A stretch of 6,574 nt of DNA from CAKSUT01 sp045542335 (GTDB lineage: Bacteria; Bacillota; Clostridia; Oscillospirales; CAG-382): positions 1 through 6,574 of the forward strand of contig JAZQKV010000089.1 of NCBI GenBank assembly GCA_045542335.1, in the 5' to 3' direction. The notes below the pieces were generated by a model that did not search any database, was not told where the DNA came from, and worked only from the letters and a program-made list of their open reading frames with translations. Every line of letters begins with the position of its first letter. The first letter of the stretch is position 1. The translations under genes and the position numbers were made by a program. Positions 1 to 4,910 of the stretch are shown one piece after another.

Positions 1-60
1 CGGAGAGCGAGGGAGTTGAGGCTGTTGATTGTCTTCCTAAGACCGCTTGGCCTCCGACTT
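1..60 (-). other. Unassigned fragment, tRNA-like or repeat remnant
   Basis: No open gene is evident. Read on the minus strand, the segment has a stretch resembling a tRNA-Ser/Leu D arm (GGCCAAGCGGTCTTAGG) and ends in CTCAACTCCCTCGCTCTCCG, which resembles the T arm and 3' acceptor strand of a serine tRNA. The space between them is far too short for an anticodon arm plus variable arm, and the 5' acceptor strand does not pair cleanly with the 3' strand. If it is a tRNA it is a deleted relic. The same segment also resembles part of the beta-propeller gene at 1371-1399, so it could instead be a fragment of a paralogue or of another repeat. It abuts the first 122-bp repeat directly. Confidence 0.2.
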
Positions 61-426
61 ACCATGAAGCAAAAATGCTTGCTCGCAAGGGCATTTTTGC
101 GAAGCCGTCAATAACGCAGCCACGCAAAGCGTGGAGGACGAAGTCCAAAGCACTGTGTAGCAGGACTTTCTGCGTAGATTATACCATGAAGCAAAAATGC
201 TTGCTCGCAAGGGCATTTTTGCGAAGCCGTCAATAACGCAGCCACGCTAAGCGTGGGGGACGAAGTCCAAAGCACTGCGCAGCAGGGCTTTCTGCGTAGA
301 TTATACCATGAAGCAAAAATGCTTGCTCGCAAGGGCATTTTTGCGAAGCCGTCAATGACGCAGCCACGCTAAGCGTGGGGGACGAAGTCCAAAGCACTGC
401 GCAGCAGGGCTTTCTGCGTATATTAT
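61..426. repeat. Three tandem copies of a 122-bp hairpin-rich repeat
   Basis: Units lie at 61-182, 183-304 and 305-426, each exactly 122 bp and joined without spacer. Units 1 and 2 differ at five positions and units 2 and 3 at two. Each unit begins ACCATGAAGC and ends near CTGCGTAGATTAT. In unit 1, GCAAAAATG (69-77) pairs with CATTTTTGC (92-100), enclosing CTTGC/GCAAG. Then comes a closed domain with outer stem ACGCAG/CTGCGT, a CCACGC/GCGTGG hairpin, and AAGTCC pairing with GGACTT (GGGCTT in units 2 and 3). No transposase is present, and the length (not a multiple of three) throws the repeats into different reading frames, so the open frames across the array are not credible genes. It is best described as a REP- or MITE-like intergenic element. 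A fourth, diverged copy lies near 3689-3795. Confidence 0.9.
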
Positions 427-450
427 AGCACATCTTTTTGAAATAGTAAA
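422..450 (-). promoter_or_regulatory. Candidate minus-strand promoter reading into the repeat array
   Basis: On the minus strand TTTACT (445-450) and TATAAT (422-427) are separated by 17 bp, and the -10 is preceded by TGC, giving an extended -10. Transcription would start near 415 and run leftward through the three repeats. No coding gene lies downstream within the window. It sits just past the terminator of the beta-propeller gene, so it is not that gene's promoter. The -10 is perfect and the -35 only partial. Confidence 0.4.
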
Positions 451-470
451 TGAGGAAAATGTGCGTTTTT
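428..470 (+). terminator. Possible weak plus-strand terminator after the repeat array
   Basis: GCACAT (428-433) can pair with ATGTGC (459-464), extended by about three A-T pairs with a bulge, and is followed by GTTTTTG. The loop is long, so this is a weak candidate. It would end any plus-strand transcript of the repeat array. It overlaps the candidate minus-strand promoter. Confidence 0.25.
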
Positions 471-494
471 GTTAGTTTTATTCCTGAGTTATGT

Positions 495-531
495 TAAAAA
501 TCAAGGACAGATTTCACAAAACCTGCCCTTG
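495..531 (-). terminator. Intrinsic terminator of the beta-propeller gene
   Basis: On the minus strand a 13-bp stem (519-531 with 502-514, two G-U pairs) closes a 4-base loop and is followed directly by ATTTTTAA. It lies about 55 bases beyond the stop codon of the gene at 585-1637. Nothing else of note is seen between 427 and 584 apart from the two weak signals listed separately. Confidence 0.75.
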
Positions 532-584
532 AAAACATATTCATGTTGCATTTATTGACAAATCCTCAAAGCTTTGCTTCGGGA

Positions 585-1637
585 TTATTTCACCGAAACC
601 TCAATATATCCGTATTCATCAACAGGATATTTGCTTATCATTTTGCGTACAACGTGGATAAGGAATTTGCCGCCAACTGTGAAATTATCAGCTCTGCCCT
701 CTCCGGAAATATCCACAAAACAGCTGTAAGGCTGCATAATATCTCCCTTTTCGGGGCAATCGGGAATAGTGTCAACCGTCACAAATTCGTCCCAGTTTTC
801 CGCATCCTTGGAGAAATACATAACAAGCTCTCCATTGCCGCCTGTCTGGAAGGTCATGAGGTAACAATCAAGAGGTTTGCAGTATGCCGCCTTGCTGTGG
901 CTGTCTATTCCGAGATTTTCGGGGTCATTGCTCCAGGGAGAAACCTTTATGATGGGCGCACCTGTGCCGCCAAGTCCCTTTGTTTCCCATTTGCCGTCGC
1001 CGCTGTATTTGTAAGCCTTAGGACACTTCTTGTTCTTGAGAGCCTCAATTGTTTCCTGAACGGAAAAACGAGCCGCAGAAATTGTCTTTATAACGCCTCT
1101 TTTGTTTTTCTTGTCGGCATAGTGGAACTCATTGAAGTATGTGTAAAAATAACCGTCCTTGACAATCGTGGGGCAGCCGCCCATGTTTGCATGGCGAAGC
1201 GGAACATAATTACATTCATTTCCGCACAAATCACCTGCGTAAAACCATTTATGACCGCCATCATGCGAAACGCCAAGACCGATGTGGTAGTTGACACATG
1301 AGGTTTTGTCGATACGGCTGAAATTTTCCCTGTGAACAATACCTATGAGCATTCCGTCGTCGCACTTATAGATTGTCTGCGCCCAAAGACCGCTTGGCCA
1401 TTCCATCGGATAGCCGTTTACGTCCCATTCGTAGTTGAAATCGTGCTCAATAAAGGGGTCTGTTTCGCTTCCGATAAACACACGGTGATAAGGCTTTTCG
1501 CCAAGGTCTGTAAAGAAATAGCGGAGCTTGCCGTCCTCGCCCATAATCGGGCTTGCGGAGCCGTCCATTGTAATGGGCATTTGCTCGTCACTTCTAACGT
1601 GCACAAAATTTCCAAAGCTGATTCTTTCCTTAAACAT
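585..1637 (-). CDS. Asp-box beta-propeller protein, sialidase/glycosidase-like
   Basis: A 350-residue protein rich in short beta strands and aromatic residues, as in five- or six-bladed propeller glycoside hydrolases. SHDGGHKW (residues 124-131) fits the sialidase Asp box S-x-D-x-G-x-x-W, and SKDAENW (276-282) looks like a degenerate second one. Repeated DG turns (35-36, 94-95, 161-162) support a propeller. There is no signal peptide, membrane segment or cell-wall motif, so it should act in the cytoplasm, perhaps on imported oligosaccharides or glycosides. Substrate and catalytic residues cannot be named from sequence alone, and it may lack hydrolase activity. The start is firm: GGAGG lies 7 bases before the ATG, within AAAGGAGGAAAG. 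It is a single-gene unit with its own promoter (1688-1716) and terminator (495-531). The plus-strand open frames across it are antisense shadows. Confidence 0.85.
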   Translation of the reverse strand: MFKERISFGNFVHVRSDEQMPITMDGSASPIMGEDGKLRYFFTDLGEKPYHRVFIGSETDPFIEHDFNYEWDVNGYPMEWPSGLWAQTIYKCDDGMLIGIVHRENFSRIDKTSCVNYHIGLGVSHDGGHKWFYAGDLCGNECNYVPLRHANMGGCPTIVKDGYFYTYFNEFHYADKKNKRGVIKTISAARFSVQETIEALKNKKCPKAYKYSGDGKWETKGLGGTGAPIIKVSPWSNDPENLGIDSHSKAAYCKPLDCYLMTFQTGGNGELVMYFSKDAENWDEFVTVDTIPDCPEKGDIMQPYSCFVDISGEGRADNFTVGGKFLIHVVRKMISKYPVDEYGYIEVSVK

Positions 1638-1687
1638 AGTCTTTCCTCCTTTTACTCCTGCATTTTACAGGCTTTAAGCTCAGATTT

Positions 1688-1716
1688 ATGATAACATACA
1701 TTGCCGTCTTTGTCAA
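1688..1716 (-). promoter_or_regulatory. Sigma-A promoter for the beta-propeller gene
   Basis: On the minus strand TTGACA (1711-1716), a 17-bp spacer and TATCAT (1688-1693), with TGT just before the -10, form a near-consensus extended promoter. The leader to the ATG at 1637 would be roughly 45 bases. No operator-like palindrome is obvious around it. Confidence 0.75.
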
Positions 1717-1740
1717 GCACTTTTTGGCACTTATTCTATT

Positions 1741-1787
1741 AAAAATCAAACATACAAGGGAGAAAAACACACAGCTTTTCCCCCTTG
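1741..1787 (-). terminator. Intrinsic terminator of the rlmH operon
   Basis: On the minus strand CAAGGGGGAAAA (1776-1787) pairs with TTTTCTCCCTTG (1755-1766), one pair being G-U, around a 9-base loop. The T-rich run ATTTTTAA follows after a short gap. It lies 7 bases beyond the stop of the MGMT-family gene and separates the operon from the next promoter. Confidence 0.7.
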
Positions 1788-1794
1788 TTTTATA

Positions 1795-2139
1795 CTACTT
1801 ATCCTCAATCTGACCGTTCCACAAATGCTTGTCAAGTATAACATTTCCGTCACCGCCAAATTCAACGCCCTCAGCTTCAAGCATCTCCCTTTGCACATCA
1901 GGACCTCCGAAAGCAAACGCCGGAGCAGTTGCGCCAAAACGGTTTACAACTCTGTGACAGGGAATAATGCCGGGTTGAGGGTTGACGTGCAGGGCATATC
2001 CCACAATTCTGCCGGACCTTGGACTTCCTGCTAATGCCGCAATCATGCCATAGGTTGCAACCTTGCCCTTTGGAATGTGGCACACTATGTCATAAACCTG
2101 CGCAAAAAATCCGTTGTTTTCCCGTTTTTTCACCGTCAT
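1795..2139 (-). CDS. Short MGMT-family protein (alkyltransferase DNA-binding domain)
   Basis: A 114-residue protein matching only the C-terminal DNA-binding and active-site domain of O6-alkylguanine-DNA alkyltransferases. IPCHRVV (59-65) holds the alkyl-acceptor cysteine, Cys61. The helix-turn-helix runs about 27-50, with an Arg-finger candidate in GRIVG (Arg44). After the active site it has APAFAFGGPDVQREMLEAEGVEF, the form seen in short MGMT-family proteins rather than classical Ogt/Ada. The N-terminal ribonuclease-H-like domain is absent. Known alkyltransferase-like (ATL) proteins of similar size usually have Trp in place of the Cys, so this one could be a real small methyltransferase or a damage sensor that kept the Cys. 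ATG 2139 is chosen: GGAG (2149-2152) lies 9 bases before it but only 3 before the upstream TTG at 2145. It is the last gene of the operon, 17 bases after the HAD gene, with the ribosome binding site in that gap. Confidence 0.88.
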   Translation of the reverse strand: MTVKKRENNGFFAQVYDIVCHIPKGKVATYGMIAALAGSPRSGRIVGYALHVNPQPGIIPCHRVVNRFGATAPAFAFGGPDVQREMLEAEGVEFGGDGNVILDKHLWNGQIEDK

Positions 2140-2156
2140 AGTCAATTTCTCCGTTT

Positions 2157-2975
2157 TCAGATATACGCCTTTTCAATTCTTTCAATTGCCGCTTTCACAA
2201 AATCCTCGTCACAGCTAACCTCAAGCTGCTCTGTGGCGTAACCCACAGTTTCAGGGTTTGCGTTTGACGGAACAATTGACACATCGGCTTTGTCAAGCAT
2301 TATATTGTCATTCTCGTTGTCACCAAGGGCAAAAAACTTTTTACTTGCATCAAACAGCTTTTTATACTCCTCAAGGGCATATCCCTTGTCCGTTTCGCCG
2401 CTTAACACTTCGATTGCGCAAGCGTGGGTGCGTACACTTCTCATTCCGTCGGGAAGCGGTGAGAGCCTTGCAAACTCCTTTTCAACCAGCTTGCTTGTCT
2501 GTTCATCTGCCCAGACAGAAAGCTTTACCCATGGGTCGCGCACGTCCTCATACTTTTCAAAATACTCCGGCCTGCACTCCACAATCTCAAGAAGCCTTTT
2601 ACTCACCTCATTGGTTTTGGTTATATTCATGCATTTAAGCGTTTCAATCGCCACGCAACTTTCGGGGAACATCGAATCCATTTTATAGGCAATATCGAGT
2701 GCGCTCTCCGGGAGCTGTCTTGACATAAGGTGTTTTTTGCTTTCAAAATCATATATCATTCCGCCGTTATAGCAAATACACGGTGCATTGGGCGTGAAAA
2801 CATCAAAATAAAGCCTTATGTTGTCGGGGTGTCTGCCGGAAGCAACGGCAAAAAGTCCGCCCTCGCTTTTAAAATACTCAATCGCCTCGGCATTTCCCTT
2901 TGAAACCTTACAATCGCTGTTGAAAAGCGTGCCGTCAAGGTCGCTTAAAATAACAATATCAGAAAACTTTCCCAT
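2157..2975 (-). CDS. Cof-type HAD-IIB family phosphatase
   Basis: A 272-residue haloacid dehalogenase hydrolase with all four motifs: DLDGT (12-16, nucleophile Asp12 and acid/base Asp14), SGR (46-48), the motif III Lys in DKGYALEEYKK (196-206), and ALGDNENDNIML (216-227) for Mg2+ binding. The region between motifs II and III is the C2b cap that sets substrate choice in this family. Members usually dephosphorylate sugar phosphates, FMN or other small phosphorylated metabolites, and the exact substrate is not readable here. It is cytoplasmic and close to the usual length of about 270. The start is taken at ATG 2975, 11 bases after AGGAG (2987-2991). The ATG at 2984 is only 2 bases from that site and would add three residues. 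It follows rlmH by 18 bases and is probably co-transcribed and translated from its own binding site. Confidence 0.92.
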   Translation of the reverse strand: MGKFSDIVILSDLDGTLFNSDCKVSKGNAEAIEYFKSEGGLFAVASGRHPDNIRLYFDVFTPNAPCICYNGGMIYDFESKKHLMSRQLPESALDIAYKMDSMFPESCVAIETLKCMNITKTNEVSKRLLEIVECRPEYFEKYEDVRDPWVKLSVWADEQTSKLVEKEFARLSPLPDGMRSVRTHACAIEVLSGETDKGYALEEYKKLFDASKKFFALGDNENDNIMLDKADVSIVPSNANPETVGYATEQLEVSCDEDFVKAAIERIEKAYI

Positions 2976-2993
2976 TTTTACCATTACTCCTGT

Positions 2994-3476
2994 CTATTTG
3001 TGGTATTTTCCGCCGCCTGCAATGCTGAACGTCCTGTATATCTGCTCCAGAAGCATCACCCTTGCAAGCCTGTGCGGGAACGTCATCTTTGACATTGAAA
3101 GCCTTAAATTACACGCACCTTTGACCTTTTCGGAAAGTCCGCATGAGCTTCCTATAACAAAGCTCACCCCCGGATAGCCCTCTCTCTGAAGCTTCCCGAA
3201 AAGCTCCGCAAGCTCTTGTGAGGACAACTGCTTTCCCTCAATGCACATTGCAATTTTATAATTTCTCGGTGCAATTGCCGCCGAAATCTTTTCGCCCTCT
3301 TTGTCAAGGGCGGCGGCTATTTCCTTTTCCGACGGATTATCGGAAAGACGCTCATCCTTGATGCACTTTTCCGTGAAAGTGCAATATGCACCAAGCCTTT
3401 TTATGTATTCGTTTGCGGCATCTTTGTAATAGCTTTCCTTTTCGCCGCCGGCAAAGATTATTTCCGTGTTGAACAT
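2994..3476 (-). CDS. rlmH: 23S rRNA (pseudouridine1915-N3)-methyltransferase
   Basis: A 160-residue SPOUT methyltransferase, matching the usual length of about 159. RlmH uses S-adenosylmethionine to methylate pseudouridine 1915 in helix 69 of 23S rRNA, acting on assembled 70S ribosomes as a homodimer. Diagnostic features are CIEGKQLSSQELAELF (78-93), the knot segment SFVIGSSCGLSEKV (105-118) and the C-terminal block LSMSKMTFPHRLARVMLLEQ (126-145) followed by IYRTF and a terminal YHK. The common GG of the knot loop is SS here, a mild deviation. ATG 3476 is chosen: AAGGA (3486-3490) lies 9 bases upstream and the length then fits. An upstream TTG at 3506 would place that site inside the gene. 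It is the first gene of a minus-strand operon with the HAD phosphatase and MGMT-family genes; the three share no obvious pathway. Confidence 0.96.
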   Translation of the reverse strand: MFNTEIIFAGGEKESYYKDAANEYIKRLGAYCTFTEKCIKDERLSDNPSEKEIAAALDKEGEKISAAIAPRNYKIAMCIEGKQLSSQELAELFGKLQREGYPGVSFVIGSSCGLSEKVKGACNLRLSMSKMTFPHRLARVMLLEQIYRTFSIAGGGKYHK

Positions 3477-3538
3477 GATAATTCTTCCTTCTGAAATATT
3501 TAACAACCAAAAGCAAGTAAAAACTCAAAAACATGTTG

Positions 3539-3560
3539 AAACCCGTTCGCAACCGGGTTT
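3539..3560 (-). other. Hairpin in the rlmH 5' leader
   Basis: AAACCCG (3539-3545) and CGGGTTT (3554-3560) form a perfect 7-bp stem with an 8-base loop. It lies about 60 bases upstream of the rlmH start. On the minus strand it is followed by CAACATGTTTTTGAG, so it could be a leader hairpin or a weak attenuator. No riboswitch class is recognised. Confidence 0.5.
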
Positions 3561-3579
3561 AGTGTTGATAAAAAATAAT

Positions 3580-3596
3580 AACTTTTATTAAAAGTT
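3580..3596. promoter_or_regulatory. AT-rich perfect palindrome, possible operator
   Basis: AACTTTTA and TAAAAGTT are perfect 8-base arms around one central T. The palindrome lies between the divergent rlmH and kinase promoters and overlaps the spacer of one rlmH promoter candidate (TTGAAA-17-TATTTT on the minus strand). That placement suits a repressor site, but an AT-rich palindrome of this size can also arise by chance. Confidence 0.35.
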
Positions 3597-3603
3597 TCAA
3601 AAA

Positions 3604-3632
3604 ACCATAAATATTGTAAAATCCCTTGACAA
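3604..3632 (-). promoter_or_regulatory. Weak promoter candidate for the rlmH operon
   Basis: On the minus strand TTGTCA (3627-3632), a 17-bp spacer and TATGGT (3604-3609) match moderately. The -35 overlaps the TTGACA of the divergent kinase promoter almost completely. An alternative a little downstream is TTGAAA-17-TATTTT, which overlaps the palindrome at 3580-3596. Neither is strong, and only one may be real. Confidence 0.3.
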
Positions 3633-3654
3633 TTGCCCACCCAAGTGTTATAAT
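3626..3654 (+). promoter_or_regulatory. Consensus sigma-A promoter for the kinase-radC unit
   Basis: TTGACA (3626-3631), a 17-bp spacer and TATAAT (3649-3654), with TG placed one base before the -10, are a full consensus match with an extended -10. Transcription should begin near 3661, giving a leader of about 230 bases before the kinase ATG at 3891. That leader contains the fourth copy of the 122-bp repeat and a hairpin at 3844-3865. Confidence 0.85.
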
Positions 3655-3688
3655 TATGATGGATTGGGATTTTGATGTAAACTATTAT

Positions 3689-3795
3689 GCAATAAAGCAA
3701 AAATACCTGCTTACAAAGCCGTCAATGACGTAGCCACGCAAAGCGTAGAGGACGAAGTCCAAAGGACTGCGAGCAGGACTTTCTGTGTACATTGT
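3689..3795 (+). repeat. Diverged solo copy of the 122-bp repeat
   Basis: The element aligns with the tandem units from GCAATAAAGC to GTACATTGT and is about 107 bases long. It lacks about 14 bases that form the right arm of the first long hairpin and one base in the last hairpin. The outer stem is kept as ACGTAG (3728-3733) with CTGTGT (3783-3788), which pairs in plus-strand RNA using two G-U pairs. AAGTCC/GGACTT is also kept. The extra similarity around ATTAT at 3684 and ATCAT at 3796-3800 suggests the element's ends include ATTATACCAT-like flanks. It lies wholly inside the predicted leader of the kinase mRNA. Confidence 0.85.
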
Positions 3796-3843
3796 ATCAT
3801 AATTCCAAACGCTATTCTACAAGTTTTTGAAAACATTTTGAAA

Positions 3844-3865
3844 AGGCGGAAGCCCAAAACCGCCT
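3844..3865 (+). other. Hairpin just before the kinase ribosome binding site
   Basis: AGGCGG (3844-3849) pairs with CCGCCT (3860-3865) around a 10-base loop, ending about 10 bases before the GAAAGGA site. The downstream bases are A-rich, so it is not a plus-strand terminator. On the minus strand a broken T run follows, making a weak terminator possible. It may stabilise the mRNA 5' end or shape access to the start. Confidence 0.45.
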
Positions 3866-3890
3866 CAAAAATAAGAAAGGAAAAATACAC

Positions 3891-4910
3891 ATGAAAACAG
3901 TATGTTTCGGTGAGCTCATGCTCAGACTCAATCCCCCTCTTTATGAAAGATTTGTTCAGACAGATACTTTCTGCGCTTCTTTCGGCGGCGGTGAAGCAAA
4001 CGTGTCCGTTTCTCTTGCAAACTATGGCATGGATTCCGCTTTCGTAACAAAGCTTCCCTCCCACGAAATCGGTCAGATGGCTGTTAACTCCCTCAGAAAG
4101 TTCGGCGTTGACACCTCAAAAATCACCCGTGGCGGCAACAGAATCGGTATTTACTATCTCGAAAAGGGTGCTTCTCAGAGAGGCTCCAAGGTTATCTACG
4201 ACAGAGCCGGCTCCTCAATTGCTGAGGCAACAAGCGCAGACTTCAACTGGGACGAAATTCTTGACGGCGCAGATTGGTTCCACTTCACAGGAATCACTCC
4301 TGCTCTCGGTGACAATGTTGCGGCAATCACACTTGAAGCTCTCAAGGCTTGCAAGGAAAAGGGAATCACCGTAAGCTGTGACCTCAACTACAGAAAAAAG
4401 CTCTGGTCCAAGGAAAAGGCAGGCAAGGTTATGGCAGAGCTTATGCCTTATGTTGATGTTTGCATTGCAAACGAAGAAGACGCAGACGATGTTTTCGGCA
4501 TCAAGGCTGAAAACACAGACGTAAATGCAGGTAAGGTTGACCACGAAAGCTACAAGAGCGTTGCCCGTCAGCTTGCAGAGCGTTTCGGCTTCAAGAAGGT
4601 TGCAATCACCCTCCGTTCCAGCATTTCCGCAAACGACAACGACTGGGCAGCTATGCTTTACGACGGAAACGACTACTATTTCTCCCGCACCTACAACATC
4701 CACATTGTTGACAGAGTTGGTGGCGGTGACTCCTTTGGCGGCGGACTTATTTACTCACTTCTCACCGGCAAGTCCATGCAGGACACAATTGAGTTTGCAG
4801 TTGCGGCATCTGCGCTCAAGCACTCCATTGAGACCGACTACAACATGGTAACCGTTGATGAAGTTGAGGGACTTGTTAAGAATGGCGGCTCCGGAAGAGT
4901 TCAGAGATAA
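3891..4910 (+). CDS. kdgK: PfkB-family sugar kinase, probably 2-keto-3-deoxygluconate kinase
   Basis: A 339-residue ribokinase/PfkB-family kinase, close to the usual 310-340. The N-terminal sugar-binding block is FGGGEANVSVSLANYG (31-46), and CDLNYRKKLW (163-172) matches the KDG kinase substrate region. The C-terminal signature DRVGGGDSFGGGL (274-286) carries the catalytic Asp280 and the anion hole, with GGGD in place of the more common GAGD. The segment with QRGSKVIYDRAGSSIAE (96-112) resembles that of KdgK proteins, which phosphorylate 2-keto-3-deoxygluconate with ATP to feed KDPG aldolase during pectin and uronate breakdown. No KDPG aldolase (eda) or uronate gene lies in the window, so another ketose substrate is possible. 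The start is supported by GAAAGGA (3875-3881) 9 bases upstream. It is driven by the consensus promoter at 3626-3654 through a long repeat-containing leader. Its end overlaps the radC-like gene. Confidence 0.9.
   Translation: MKTVCFGELMLRLNPPLYERFVQTDTFCASFGGGEANVSVSLANYGMDSAFVTKLPSHEIGQMAVNSLRKFGVDTSKITRGGNRIGIYYLEKGASQRGSKVIYDRAGSSIAEATSADFNWDEILDGADWFHFTGITPALGDNVAAITLEALKACKEKGITVSCDLNYRKKLWSKEKAGKVMAELMPYVDVCIANEEDADDVFGIKAENTDVNAGKVDHESYKSVARQLAERFGFKKVAITLRSSISANDNDWAAMLYDGNDYYFSRTYNIHIVDRVGGGDSFGGGLIYSLLTGKSMQDTIEFAVAASALKHSIETDYNMVTVDEVEGLVKNGGSGRVQR

Noticed and set aside
61..426. CRISPR array
   Set aside because: The units are 122 bp and abut directly, with no short direct repeats alternating with unique spacers and no cas genes.
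108..433. Minus-strand open frames of 67 and 76 codons across the tandem repeats
   Set aside because: They are translations of the 122-bp repeat itself. The unit length is not a multiple of three, the same sequence is read in different frames, there is no ribosome binding site, and the stems explain the conservation.
543..1301. 252-codon plus-strand open frame opposite the propeller gene
   Set aside because: It is antisense to a gene with a strong ribosome binding site, promoter, terminator and recognisable motifs, and its translation shows no family features.
3500..3700. 66-codon minus-strand open frame upstream of rlmH
   Set aside because: It runs through the consensus promoter, the palindrome and a hairpin, and the translation has no recognisable features.
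3844..3865. Intrinsic transcription attenuator for the kinase gene
   Set aside because: The stem is followed by A-rich sequence on the plus strand, not a T run, so it was listed only as a leader hairpin.
4215..4703. 162-codon minus-strand open frame within the kinase gene
   Set aside because: It is an antisense shadow of the conserved PfkB coding sequence, with no ribosome binding site.
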